NCBI GenBank assembly: GCA_026261815.1
Contig: JAMPIT010000230.1
Location: forward strand, 5,703,001 to 5,767,000
Length of the DNA: 64,000 bases
Source: Monarcha castaneiventris obscurior
Lineage: Eukaryota; Chordata; Aves; Passeriformes; Monarchidae
Direction: 5' to 3'
Made by a program: the position numbers and the translations under genes. Shown piece by piece: positions 1 through 18,005 of this stretch; within the stretch, counting starts at the first letter, position 1; every line of letters starts with the position of its first letter. The notes under the pieces were generated by a model. The model did no database searches. It saw nothing but the letters and a program-made list of their open reading frames with translations, and was not told the DNA's origin.

Positions 1-2189
1 GCATATTCTTTTAGAAACCACCATTCCGTTTGAGCCAAGCTGCACAATACTGCTACTTTCCTTTCACTTATATTCAAATTTTCATTACACTTTTTTAACA
101 TGAGTAAGTGTAAAAACACATTACAGGCAGCAAGTTTCATGATGTAAAGACACAATATCAGTGAAACTCATTACTAATATGTTTGCTTCAAACCTTTGCC
201 CTAGCATTGCTGTTTCTATATCAAATTCATTGAGCCCACACAATTTAATAGCTCTTCCTGAAAAGTTACTCTCCTGCCATTGATGACAGCAGGCTGCCTG
301 CCTCTGCTGGTTAGCAGAACCATGCCCAGTTGCAGCTCTACAAGAAGAAAATAGATTGGTTCTTTGGCTGGTGCATTTCGTTCTAGAAGAGCAGAAGCTG
401 TTGAATCTGTGTCTCACTCCTCAAAAAAGGTTTTAAAATTTACTACACCATACAGTACCTCAACTGAGTGCAGCTAACCTGTGGCTTAAATCCTCATTTT
501 TCCTAAGTCTTCTTAAAAAGCATTCTGTAAAAGCCAATCATTCTAGACAGATCCGAGATTTCAGCACTATTTAAACTTACAATTAACATTTAAACATTAT
601 CCGCATGGATAAAACCAGGTATCATTAGTCATTTATTAGTCACCTTCAAAACAGGCAGCATGTTCATTATGTTAATGTCCTTGGAGTGTTTAAAGCAACC
701 TTTTGCATTTGAAGTGGAGGCTCGTGGTAAAAGGTGGCACTTAATAAGAAATGGCAATTACTAAGGCATGTTACTCTTCAGAAGACTGCATTATGAATTT
801 TAATTTCTTCCTGGACATGTATCAGCTAAGGCTAACACAGGCCTTTTAGTTTAGAAGCAGTTGGAAGTACACTAAAAGTGAAAACCAAAATAAGAGACGA
901 CACTAATCTTCTCTGAGTTTCAATTAAGGCCCAGCACCTCTGGATTAAAGGCTTATTTTAAGGAAAAGCCTTAATTAAGCATACATGTGTATAGGATCAC
1001 CTTAATGAGGTATGACAGAAATAGAAGAGATGGCAAACATTATTTGAAAAGAAGCTTATTAGCAGCTTTAGGAAATTCTGTCATAAATTCTAAAAAAAAT
1101 GTAATGGGATACTGAAAAGACGCAAGAATGCTGAATCATGTTCAAGCATAAAACTGAAACCAAAATAGGTACAAGAGAGGTTATTTTCAGTATCTTTGTA
1201 TTCAAATTTATACATATTCATGATTTTTCTACATATCAGTGGGTTGGGTTTTGAAAATATAACAGCATTTACACTTTCATTTAAATTTTAGACAGCGGAA
1301 AATCAACTTTTATACTTTATTTCCTAATTAAAATTTATTACTAAATATCCTTAAAAGTTTATATTTTAAAATATCCCTTCATCATATTACTGAGTGAGGT
1401 TGGGTGTCATGCTAACTTGCAAGATCACTTTAAAAACCGCTATTTTATCTTTTTATTCCTGCCTTTGGAAACAATCAGTGATTTAATGTCATTTTAAAGA
1501 TAGCCACTTCAGCTGCCTTTTACATCTTCCCTACCGTACAGAGAGGTATCCTCATTTGCAGATTTGACTTTAAAGTAATTACTTGTAATTATAGACAAGT
1601 GCTTCCAGTGGATTAATCACTCCATTTATATGCTGCTCAAAAGATTACTCTCAGGACAGCCTCACTGCTTTTGCTCAGAAAATGTCACTTCCACAGGAAA
1701 ACAAATCTCTCCAGTCAACAGCAGCAGAGAAGGACTCTGACAAGTATTTAAACCCAAAAAATTAAAGAAATGATACACCTGGATTTGAGGCACCATCTGT
1801 GCCTGTCCTCCTCATGAAAAATAAGGCCCACCAAGTGAGAACAACCAGGAAAATGGCCAGAGGAAGCCTACACTCCTATTAAAAGGATTTTCACACAATT
1901 CTGGATCTGAAAGAAACACATCAGTGCTAATCAAAGGCATGGGCAGTGCTTCTGGCTCAGGAAGCTGCACTTCAAAATGTGGGAAGTCCCTGAAGAGCTG
2001 ATGGTGTACTAAATGCATTCTGATCATCTCCCTGAGCCGTTTTCTTTCTTGCCTTGGACAAAAAATGGGACACGAGGTGACAAAGATCTCTGTTTGATCC
2101 ATATGGATACTGCTCATCTGTCCTCTTTATAAAGATTTCTTTTCTTTCAGTGGTGACTCTATTATAGAGTTGCCAAAGACACAGGTCAC
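1..2189. other. Non-coding DNA left of RNF32; possible conserved element at about 480-1,080
   Basis: No gene recognised. The stretch from about 480 to 1,080 is AT-rich but not simple and full of homeodomain-type words (TAATTAAG, CAATTAAG, TTAATG), as in conserved enhancers. The open frames here have no recognisable content. Confidence 0.4.
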
Positions 2190-2640
2190 CAAAATGGTGG
2201 TGAGGAAGCTGGTGAAGGCTCTGGAGCACAGGTCCTGTGGGAAGCAGCTGAGGGAGCTGGGGATGAAGAGCCTGGAGAAAACAAGGCTCAGGGGGGACCT
2301 TATTGTTCTCCACAAGTACCTGAAAGGAGGTTGTAGCCAGGTGAGGGTCAGTCCCTTCTTCCAGGTAAGAGGCAATAAAGACAAGAGGAAATGGCCTCAA
2401 GTTGGGTCAAGGGAGGTTTAGATTGCATATGAGGAGAAACTTCCTTGCTGAAAGGGTTGTCAAGCACTGGAACAGGCTGCCCAGGGAAGTGGTGGAATAA
2501 CCACCCCTGGAAATGTTTAAAAAAATGTTTAGATGTGGCGCTTAGAGACACAGTTTAGTGGTGGACTGGCAGTGCTGGGTTAATGGTTGGACTTTTCAAG
2601 TTCTTTTCAAACTTAAACAATTCTATTAATCTGTGATAAT
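2190..2640 (+). mobile_element. CR1 LINE fragment (3' end)
   Basis: Contains the CR1 phrases GAGCACAGGTCCTGTGGGAAGC, CTCAGGGGGGACCTTATTG, GGAACAGGCTGCCCAGGGAAG and a tail TTCTATTAATCTGTGAT. Truncated at the 5' side and diverged, with no intact open frame. Plus orientation. Confidence 0.9.
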
Positions 2641-3035
2641 CACAGGGCATGCCTTCCATCTTATCACTTGCCAGGTTAAAAATACACATTAAAAATTGAA
2701 AAACACAGAAAAAAAAAGTCTTCTAATCCAAATGCACATGGAGGGTCAAAACTAATGCTCACTAACCCCCACAGTACCACACAGACAGGGAGCTAAAGGG
2801 GAAAACAGTGCCTAGGGACAGCGGGATACAGGAAGTGTACAGCTTCAGTGGTAGCGAAAATCAGAAAGGAACCATTCCCAGGGGCTTTCCTATGGGCAGT
2901 GACTGGGATCAAGCCAGGAGAGGCTTCATTCCACCCTCTGAGGAGAAGGAAGCAACACCTCCCACTGCCACCCTTCCCTCAGAGCCTGTGCAGGGCTGTG
3001 GGGCCGGAGCTGTGTGGGGAAAAAGGATAAGAGCT

Positions 3036-3150
3036 TAAAAACAATCGTCATGGTTGGAAAAGACCTGTAAGACCAATGAGTCCAACTATTAACCCAGCAC
3101 CCAGCACTGCCAGGTCCACCATGAAACCGTGTCCCCAGGTGCTATCCACA
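3036..3150 (-). mobile_element. CR1 LINE tail fragment
   Basis: The start ATGGTTGGAAAAGACCTGTAAG with CAATGAGTCCAACTATTAACC and CCACCATGAAACC is the reverse complement of a CR1 3' end. Only about 110 bp is kept; minus orientation, opposite to both neighbouring copies. Confidence 0.85.
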
Positions 3151-3299
3151 GTTTCTTTGCAGCACAGACACAGCCCCTCTGGTTATCCCATCTTGAGCTG
3201 TGACTGGTGAAGTGCAGGGCTGGCTATGGTAGCAGAGGAACAACCACACACTGAAACCTGCAGATCTGGGGTCCCAACTGTGGGAAGGACATGGACCTG

Positions 3300-3740
3300 C
3301 AGGAGTGAGTCCAGAGGATGCCACAGAGATGATCAGGTGGCTGGAGTACCTCTGCTATGGAGACAGGCTGAGAGTTGTAGCTGTTCAGCCTAGAGAAGGG
3401 AAGGCTCCAGGGAGACTTTATAGCACCTTCAAGTGCCTTAAGGGAGAGTTGGAGAGGGACATTTTACAGGGGAATGGAGAGATAGGACAAGGAGGAGCTT
3501 CAAGCTGAAAAAGGGTAGATTTAGTTTAGGTATTAGGAAGAAATTCTTTACAGTGAGGGTGGTGAAGCACTGGCACAGGCTGCCCAGAGAAGCTGTGGAT
3601 GTCCCATCCCTGGAAGTGTTCAAGGACAGGTTGGATGGGGCTCTGAGCAACCTGGTCTAGTGGAAGGTGTCCCCAGCCATGGCAGGGGGGGTGGAACAAG
3701 GTGATCTTTAAGGCCCCTTCCAAACGAAACCTTGCTGTGA
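3300..3740 (+). mobile_element. CR1 LINE fragment (3' end)
   Basis: Runs from GATCAGGTGGCTGGAGTACC through GGAGAGGGACATTTTACAGG, GGCACAGGCTGCCCAGAGAAG and GTCCCATCCCTGGAAGTG to GATCTTTAAGGCCCCTTCC. Plus orientation, better preserved than the copy at 2.2 kb. Confidence 0.93.
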
Positions 3741-4869
3741 CTGTGAAGCAGCACAGCTCTGTATGCAGTGGCTCCTGTTTGTCACAGCTGAGGGCTCTGG
3801 CTCCATCGCCTGCAGTCTCCACTCTGGTGCCAAGCCACGTCCTCCTGCTGTGCCAGTGAGGATGTTGGGATCACAGTGGAGCAGCTTCAGTCCCAAAGGG
3901 GCTGCCAACCTCATCCCTGCTCTGTGTATCACAGGATTCCCTGTCTATAGCAAACTAATCTTGCAGAACCGTTCTATGGGGTTTATTGCTACAGCCACAT
4001 CTTTTCCTCAGTTCAGCCTGAAATTTGTGATCCTTGCCATTGGTTCTGAATCCATTCCCTGTACATTGCAGGCAGCCCACTGAGGGTGAGATGAGGTCGA
4101 CGGGAGAGGAACAGGCTTGGTGATTTATGGATCCAGAGTTAACTTCTGTGCCTGGAACAGATGTTAAGCTCTTTCCCATGGGATCCGGAGGAGAAAACAG
4201 CAGAAATTGTAGGTTTCTTGTCTGCTATTGATGAGGCTGCTTCTCCTGAGAAATATTATTCAAGTCCTTTTTGCATGTCTGTTTGTAAAGGAACACTATT
4301 CTTGTCACATCAGCTAAAGACTAGCAATGGAACATCATGATTTTATATGGTATTATTTCCCATCTCTTAAAATAAAGGATAAGCATGGGGAGAAATGGAG
4401 GAACAGGTAGATAAGCCCATTCCCTGTATAAAAATAATACATTCTTGTTTATATTCAGTGTTCTGGAAGGCAAAATTAGCCTTTGGGATTGTTTTTAATT
4501 ATATGAAATTAAAATGTGTTTGGGCGTGCCAAACTTTTACAGTTCATAATGAGTTTGTTGAATATAATAATTACAGGCTCAGTAATTAAAACTTTAAAAT
4601 TACTGCTATTTTATTTAATATAAATGATAAATCAAAGATTTCATTTGACTTTCTTTAAGTTAAAACTAGGATGTGTCAGAAACATCAATCTTAAATTTCA
4701 TATTACAGTAATTGCATATTAGGCTTCAACTACTGGAGTTGTATGTGTATAAAAGTGTTTAACCATTCAAAAAAGTGCAGAGTTTCTTTTAATTTACTGT
4801 AATAGGTATGGTTTTAAATATTTTATAACAATAATTATTCAAGATTGGTTGGGTTTTTTTGCTTTTTAG
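3741..4869. other. Non-coding stretch before the first RNF32 relic
   Basis: Nothing recognised. The first 450 bp is moderately GC-rich and the rest AT-rich. An intron or upstream sequence of RNF32 is expected here. Confidence 0.4.
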
Positions 4870-5134
4870 GGCTGCTCCTCCAAACAAGGGACGAGAGCAG
4901 TTTCTGCAGTTGCTCTACAGGATCATACAATACACAGTCGTCAGCTGCAGGATCTTTTAGTAACAGATTCTTCTAAGTCAAGGACAAGGAATACTGAGAA
5001 CTTTTACAAATCCCATGAATAAAAGAAATAGTCAGAATAATAGTAGATACTGGACTAACAAAAAAGAGCACCAAAGCAAGGAAGATGCAGAAAAGGAGTA
5101 TCTCCTTGACCCAGTCCTCCACAGCTGACATTAG
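4870..5134 (+). pseudogene. RNF32: RNF32 N-terminal exon relic, frameshifted
   Basis: A TTTTTAG acceptor is followed by a frame reading GCSSKQGTRAVSAVALQDH and then TIHSRQLQDLLVTDSSKS, clearly homologous to the human RNF32 N-terminus (GHSSKKDNLAVNAVALQDH). That frame stops at TAA 5,020-5,022. Homology resumes in the next frame as KEDAEKEYLLDP (human LEDSEKEYVLDP), then shifts back at about 5,114, where a Lys codon has lost one base, to read PPQLTL. The donor GTAAAC follows in the expected phase. RNF32 is a RING-type protein; it cannot be made from this exon as it stands. Assembly error is possible but needs two separate indels. Confidence 0.85.
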
Positions 5135-6114
5135 GTAAACCATTCTGATTTGTAATTTTTGGTTTTATTTAAAATAAACTAAAATATGGAAGCTAAGCTT
5201 TCTGTTCAGTAAGATGATTTAATGCTAAACAGCCTAATATCTTGCTTTAAAATTTGTCAAAATTCAGCAGTTTAAGCCATTAGGTAAAAAATGGAATTGC
5301 CATCAGTGGCTTAAATGCATCTTTTCATATCTGAAATGCATTTAAACTGTTACTCTTCTGACAATGAAGGTTAAAAGGTGAAAATAGCGCATCTTGATGA
5401 AGACAAATTCTTCATTAGAAGCAAGAAGTACTTTTAATATCTATAGACTGACATAACTTTTTTTTTACATTTTATTCTCAAGAAAACATCAGTGATTTCG
5501 ATAATGTATTTAGCTGGGGGAAGGTTCCAGCATTAAGATTTTTTTTTAAGTCTATTTGAAATGGTCTGGTTTATTCCTTATTCTGTAAAAAGACATTTAC
5601 TAATGCTGCATGAAATGCATTCTTTGTTAATATATACCCAGCTTTGCTCAAAGTTAAAAAGGTTCGTTTTTACAATGGTCCTGGGGCTAAACCAGGGAAG
5701 AATTAACACCTGTAGCTAAATACCTTTTTCAAATTTAGAAGCAAACATGCAGCAAGATAAAAGTCACAGATGTGAGGGCTTGGAATGATGCCTGGTGAGA
5801 AAACTCACTTTCAAATAGTGTTATAATAATACAGTTGTGGAGCAGCAACAGATTATATTGCTTAGAAAAACAAAGCCAGTGAGCATCTGAACAGACCAGG
5901 AGACCAAATGTGCTTCCTACCTCTCAGTTTCAGCCCTGTATTTCCCTTTTCTAAAGATTTCAACAGTATTTGTGCCATGAACATCTTGTGTCCATCCTTT
6001 CTGTTGCCTTGATTAGGCATTACTTAAAGAACCTTCTGGCTCCAAAATTTGCAGGCTTGAGCATAATGAACTTTCATCATCATTAGTAACTATTTTATTT
6101 ATTCTTTTTCATAG
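5135..6114 (+). other. RNF32 intronic sequence
   Basis: No coding match. Sequence is AT-rich with homopolymer T runs. The intron follows the GTAAAC donor at 5,135. Confidence 0.4.
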
Positions 6115-6312
6115 AAACACCCTTAGGCTTCCCCAAAGATCAGGTTGCCTTTGCCACAGGAACTGTCACAGTAGTCCCAGCTCCGGAGGGAACCCATTAA
6201 ACCAGGGACACTGCATCCAAGCACCTCTGCCTTTGGAATCAGCTCAAGGATCAGAGGGAAACTTCAGATAATGCACAGCAAGTGAGCGTAACCAGTGATA
6301 AGACAAAGGTAA
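6115..6312 (+). pseudogene. RNF32: Possible RNF32 relic leading into the first RING
   Basis: Located between the two firm RNF32 exons, with a CATAG acceptor and an AAG/GTAATA donor. One frame gives WNQLKDQRETSDNAQQ, resembling human WEKVKQRSLLQGDSVQP with the Trp, Lys, Gln-Arg and Gln aligned. The RING cysteines expected next are absent and about 60 bp of the segment does not align, so this is a tentative call. Confidence 0.3.
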
Positions 6313-8889
6313 TAAGATGAGGCAATTAGCACTGTATTTACATGGTTAGAGTTCTAAAGATGGGAGGGTTTTTTACTTGGTTCATTTTGCAGAGAGGATA
6401 GCAGGGGAAAAAACAGAAGAGAGGTATTGGGGTCAACAGGAACATCAATAATGAGTGATTATGGAAGCTAAATGCTGAGGTGAAAAAATGCAGCTCAAGT
6501 GTGAGCATGTTTCTGCTACTATTAGAAAGACTAAGTATTTTCTCTTTAAATCACAGCATCGACTGAATTGTCCCACATGAATGTTTGTGCAAGTGATTCA
6601 AAAGACTGATGAAATATTTTTTGAAATTTCAGTTGTTCCTGGGATTTACTTTGTAGCATTTTCACCAATATTCTCATATTATTTCAAAATGCGTGTTTCA
6701 AACTTTCTCTTCTCTAATAAGGATTGTGTGGTTTAAACATTAATACTGCAAAACAACTTTGAAAATGTAATTCAATGCAACATTTTCTTCTTGAGTTTAT
6801 GGGTAATCAAACAAAGTTTCACAGGTCTCTATCATTCATGGTGTTTCAATAAGGGCTTGATTCCTAAAATCCAGCAGTAATAATTTAAAGGTTAATGCAT
6901 GTAAACACTTTGATAAGGTTCATTTTAGGATAAATAACTTGGTTACAAATGGGTGTGTCAGTAAATGGGTTGGGCTTTTAAACTTGATGCATAAGGATGA
7001 AAATTCTTGGATGTCTTGAGCCGTGATAAGTGTAGGTTTTCATTGCTTGTATTTTTTCAAAGTGCTGCTTTGAGAATATCTCCATAGAGCTTTTTGCTCT
7101 GACCACACATCCCTCCTTGTGTGTCCTCCTGCCAGTTTTCCTTCAGAAACTCTGTTGTATAAAAGCTTTCCTTCTAAACACCTGTATAACCTGTCTCTCA
7201 CAAGTGTCCCATCTGGTTTGTATTATTTAGAAGTTCAATTTTGCTGCCAATCTCTTCTTGTTTGGCAGTTTAAATAATCCATTTGTGAAAGCTTTAAATA
7301 AGCATTTTCTCTTACCCCAGGGGTATACAGAAGGCTTTCCACAAAGCCATCTCATTTTCTTCCTTAGAACAGTCTCTGACCACAGTGTTTGGAAAGAAAT
7401 CAAGAGTAGGCATTTTTTAGGTTGTGATACTGTCTCTCATGCTGTCATTGCTTTGCTTTCTTGTTCACTCCCCCTGTACCCAGATTCTCTCATCACAGAG
7501 GCCATCCCTCAATATCTTGGGCTATCAAAATGGGATAACAAAAGGTGGGGTCTATGTGAACCAAACCACATGGAGGGAAATCATTCCCCACATTGTTCCA
7601 AAAGCATAAACTGACCCAGCTTGAAACCTCAAAGCCATCCTGTTGTTCTAAAATATGGATTCAGATTGATTTATGTTTGAAGGATGTCATGACCTCACAA
7701 GGAAGTAGGTTAGGCAGATAGTTCAGCTAAAGGGAAGACAGTATTCCTGATAGATCCTTTAGTACCTCTCAAAAGTTCTTTTAAAAGATCAAAGCCAGTT
7801 TGTGCAAATTTTGGATGATTAACGATAGACATCTGTAGATGGATGAGCTCAGGAGGAGAATTTTTGCCTCAAAAATTAACAAATCCTGCCCTAGAATAAT
7901 GAGATACTTGAGCAAGGGAATCACCGAAACCCCATGATTTGCTAGGATTCCTTTTTTCTTCATGAGAAATGGGTTTGGATGCGCAAGCTGCCTGATGGGG
8001 ATTTTGAAAGCTTACACAGAACAAATATGTGCTGCATAGTAATGTGAGATTTATGCAAAGATTCTGGTATGAATGAAAGAGTTTACCCTTTCCTTTCCAT
8101 TTAGGACTGGAACTCTCATCCAGGGGTCATCAGCTTGCATTGTAATTATTGTAATTATTGTAATTATTGTATTGTGGTTTTGTTTTTCTTCCTTTCTTGT
8201 TTCGTCAAATACCATTAAGGTCTCATTATGAACTCGAGTTATTAGCTTATTACACAAACCTTGGATATTTCTCCATGGATTTTGGTCAATCCAGAAAAGC
8301 AGCTTCTTCTGGTCTTCAAAGGTGACAAAGATCTATTCCCTGCTGTACCTATTAGCACAGGTTTTTAACTGCTGGGATACTGACACTGGACTTTATCTGC
8401 CACTTGTGGGGGCAGGCAGGAATACTCTTAAGTGTTTTCACTGATTCCTGCTTTAAGAAAGCAGATTTCACATGTACTTGCAGCAAGGCACCTCAGTCAT
8501 TACTGGAGTTGGACAAACTCAGCTGTAACAGTGACACTATCACTGGTCTCTTGGGACCATCTCTTTGTCCCTTCATGCTCTTTATTTCTCTTTCTTATGT
8601 CACAGCCTCATTAAACTTCAGTATTTTGCAGCAGCAACCACATTTTTTATTATACCACTTGATTAATTTTTATTTGTAAGAATGCATCAATGCAATGCTG
8701 AGGAAAACTTCACAATTTTGAGATTTTATTTATGCTGATTATTTGAAATTATGTTAATGTTACATTCTTTAGTTAATCCCATTTTACGGGCTCTGAAAAG
8801 GTATCAAAACAAATTCAAATTACTCAGCAAATGTACATTATAACAAATCCTGTATAAATCCTGTATGTAAAAGAGGTTCTGATAATTAC
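6313..8889 (+). other. RNF32 intronic sequence with a FOX/TCF/GATA-like cluster
   Basis: No exon recognised. At about 6,895-6,925 the words TGTAAACA, CTTTGAT and GATAAGG overlap. At about 8,141-8,171 a 9-bp unit (TGTAATTAT) is repeated about three times. The rest is unremarkable. Confidence 0.4.
8141..8171. repeat. Short tandem repeat, 9-bp unit
   Basis: TGTAATTAT in about three perfect head-to-tail copies followed by TGTA. Confidence 0.85.
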
Positions 8890-9235
8890 TGAATCCATTA
8901 ATGGTTTGGGTTGGAAGAGACCTTAAAGATCATCCAGTTCCAACTCCTTGCCATGGGCAGGGACACCTACCACTATCTCAGGTTGCTCCAAGCCCCATCC
9001 AACCTAGACTTGAACAGTTCTAGGGATGGGGCATCCACAGCTTCTCTGGGCACCCTGTGCCAGGGCCTTACCACCCTCACAGGGAAGAATTTTTCCCGAA
9101 ATGTAATCCAAACCTACCCTATTCCAGTTTTAAGCCATTCCCCCTTGTCCCATCTCTCCATGCCCTTGTCAGAAGCCCCTTTCCAGCTCTCTTGTAGCCC
9201 CTTTAGGTACTTAATCGTAAGAAATATGTTGCCTG
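8890..9235 (-). mobile_element. CR1 LINE fragment
   Basis: Starts TTTGGGTTGGAAGAGACC, then CCATGGGCAGGGACACCTACC, CTTCTCTGGGCACCCTGTGCC and TTAAGCCATTCCCCCTTGTCC. This is the reverse complement of a CR1 3' region, so the element lies on the minus strand. Confidence 0.93.
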
Positions 9236-11699
9236 ATGATGATTTGTCCAATGATAGATTTATATGAAGTATCTGTATAAAGTATTCCTAAGCAAGTGCA
9301 TTCTTAATGAATTTCATATGAAGAAAATCCATTGTCTGTAAAGGCCAATGGGTTTTATTCAGTGATTCATTGTCATTGTCCACAGCTCAGAAATCAGGAG
9401 TAGTTGAGCATCCTTCCTTGACACTTCCTGCTGAAGAACGGGTCAAAAGAAAGCAGAGATCCACACAGCATGGAGAATCCATACAGCCTTGTGCAATATT
9501 CAGGAAAGAATTTGCAATTCAAGATGTAGTACAAATGTAACTGAATAATTGTCTGGACTACACAATTGTATTTACTGATTTTATTTTCCTGAGGTGCTGC
9601 TTCCTCAGCTGGAGGAAGAAATGAAGGAAAGATTCTACTTTCAGACACCATTTAGCTTTTAATAAGTGGGAAAACTTGGTGGCCAACTCTGATATCATTT
9701 TGAACATGACATGGTAGAGGAAGACTGGTAGCATTTGTTCACTTCTGAAGTTATGACAATAGAGAAGCCTTTTTATCTGTTCTTGCAAAGCAGGTATAGG
9801 CTATTTTCTGCTTCAAATAAACTCCTGTTCAATATGATTCTGGCCTTCATTCATCAGGTAAACATTTGCTGTTTGTACAATTCAAGATATTTTTTGTCTT
9901 CTCACAAGTTTTGTTAATTGCAGTTTAGCAGAACAGTTACTTCTATTTGGAAAATGAAGTCGGTGTACACCCAATGCCAGTCACTTCCTCAGGTTATCTG
10001 ATGAAATGCCTGGATTTTACCTTGATGGCTTTGCTCAATGCATGTGTGTAGCATGGGCATAAATACATCCTGCTTTATTACATTTTCTCATCTATCACCT
10101 TGAAAATATTAAGCAAAAGAGACAAGTGACTGATGGAAGCGAGAGCTGCTTCAGAGAGGTGATGGTGGTTATTAGATTATCCCAACTGCTAGCAAGTTCC
10201 TTTCCACAGTGCATTTTAGGGTAGTTTTGCTGCCTGTTCTCCCTTTAAACTTTTTTAGAAGACTTTTCACAACCAAGCCTCTGTTGTGAATCAAAGTCTT
10301 TGAATAACCTTAGATGCAAGGCTTTTGCTTCTTTTTACATCAACATTAGCTGGAGGTGAGCAACTGCCCACAGACAGGTAGGATAGCTCTGGAAAGATCT
10401 GCCAATTTCTGGCTACCCTGAAAGTCTGAAGCTTGACAAGAGAGAGCAAAAGACAGCACTCATTAAAAAGGTTACTTTAGATTTGGCACAAAAAGGCAAA
10501 TGCCTCTGGAATTCTTTTTGTCCTCGGTGTTTCGTTAGCTTTCCTCCCTCAAGGGAAAAAGCCACTGTATCTGAAAGCTCTCCCTCCAGCTGGCTGCTGG
10601 CCATTAATCCTCTTGTGTTTGCCAGCTCAAGAGTGCTCACTGCTTGCTCTGGGTTTCACTCCTTTCCCAGTTTTCCCTTCCTCTGAGAGCCAAGTGCTTT
10701 TTTTGTCCAACTCTGTATCTTTTGTCGGGATGGAGATCATCAGCATTTGCTGGGAATTTAGGTCAGATAAAGGTGAAGTTTTCTTGTAGCCTGTCAACAT
10801 ACTTTCTCTTTTGTTTTATTGTACGCAAGAAATGCTGCATTTTGCTGTGTATCACTTCTTGAAATGTAATGTCTCTGTTGGGAAAGGGGAGAAAAATTAA
10901 TCAGATTTCATTTTAAATGTTTCTTTTATAGCCTTTTCCTCCAGTCAGTAGCAGTTGCCATTTCTTGCTTTCTGCCACCCCATGTGTTGTTAACACAAAA
11001 TTCACAGATTCACAAACTAATCTTATTTTCACTCTTAAGATCGCAGTAATCACAGAAGGAAACTGATGACCTTTCAGGCAGTCAGAATTTTTCTTGTCAG
11101 CATTTTTTTTCCTTTTCAGCTGTTAGAATGCTTTAAAGTCAGGTTTGGTTCTTGGGGTTGTTTTTTTTCCTTTGAAAAAACAGGTGCTGCATTCATGTTC
11201 CCATGTAGTCCATTAAGTGAGTACATTTTTATATAACTATTCAAGCACATAATACATGAGTCTTTTAATTAAACTACTTAGGTGAATATCTTAATGAATT
11301 AAATGTAATCATCTCAAAAAGTAATTTTGATTCCAGATTTTTATGGTAAGAAATATAATTTAAAGCTATTTTATGATGAAGCACTTCATTCTTTTTTATA
11401 ATCTTTTTTAAAAGCATATGGGAAAACATAGTTTGTAACTGAGCTCTACAGGGGTATACTAACCTGGAATAATTTAATCCATGAAATTTCATGTGAATAT
11501 GTGGAGATTTACAAAATTCTCTTAACACTTTAATTTTAAAAATATGCACCTTTTGGAGTGTTCATGGATTGATGAATTAAGTGTTTCTACATTCTGTAAT
11601 CTAGCCTGTTTCATCTGTACCAACAAGATGAAATATACTATAAGTAATTTTAATTGTAATTTTTTTTTGGTCATGCCTGAAAACCTTTGATAAATTTAC
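9236..11699 (+). other. RNF32 intronic sequence
   Basis: Nothing recognised. The core of the first RING (the CxxC, His and Cys ligands) expected between 6.3 and 11.7 kb was not found by eye. Confidence 0.4.
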
Positions 11700-11794
11700 A
11701 GGCAAAAAGTTGTCCTATGTGTAGAAAAGAGCAGTATCAGACCAGACTAATACATGATGGGGCATGCTTGGTTAAAATGAATGAATTAAGTAAG
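11700..11794 (+). pseudogene. RNF32: RNF32 exon with the end of the first RING domain
   Basis: After a TTTACAG acceptor the frame reads KSCPMCRKEQYQTRLIHDGA, matching human [20 protein letters not shown] including both zinc-binding Cys of the CPxC pair. It continues CLVKMNEL to a good donor GTAAGC, two residues longer than the human exon end as recalled. This exon is undamaged in itself; it is called pseudogene because its neighbours are broken. RNF32 is a probable E3 ubiquitin ligase known mainly from testis. Confidence 0.85.
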
Positions 11795-17499
<5,705 letters not shown>

Positions 17500-17680
17500 G
17501 GACAATTAAACAGTGGAATATTCTGCCTAAAGACAGCACAGCAATCACATCACAGATAGCCTCTGCCAGGCTGGTTAAATACCAGGAATAACGCAGCTAT
17601 GTTTGATCCTGTGCAGCTGGATGGATCAGACATCCCCAGGTCCCTTCCAGCCACGTGATTCTTGAACTTTAAAAACAGCC
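17500..17680 (+). mobile_element. Degraded CR1-like tail
   Basis: CAGTGGAATATTCTGCC, AGGCTGGTTAAATACCAG and CCCAGGTCCCTTCCAGCC followed by GTGATTCTTGAA resemble the last 180 bp of an old CR1 copy. Too diverged for a subfamily call. Confidence 0.5.
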
Positions 17681-18005
17681 TAAACTCTCCTGTGAAATGG
17701 AACTTAAAGACTGAAGCTGTTTAAGTTAGACACCTTAGGAAACATGGTGGTCAGGGGTTTAAGATATAAAAATTGCCCTTCAGTCAAACTATTAAGGGAT
17801 TGAAAATGACTTACAAATTACATAATAAGCATACTTTGCTATAAACAATCCCCACCGGCCTAAAGCAGAGGGTTCAAATTAACTGCACACCTGTCTTACA
17901 ACACAGAGCTGTGATGCCTCTGAATGTACAGGAATCTCCATCATATTCCCTACCTCAGCTATTTAGAGATGCAGCCATATGAGAACCTCAAAAGCAGGTT
18001 AAACT

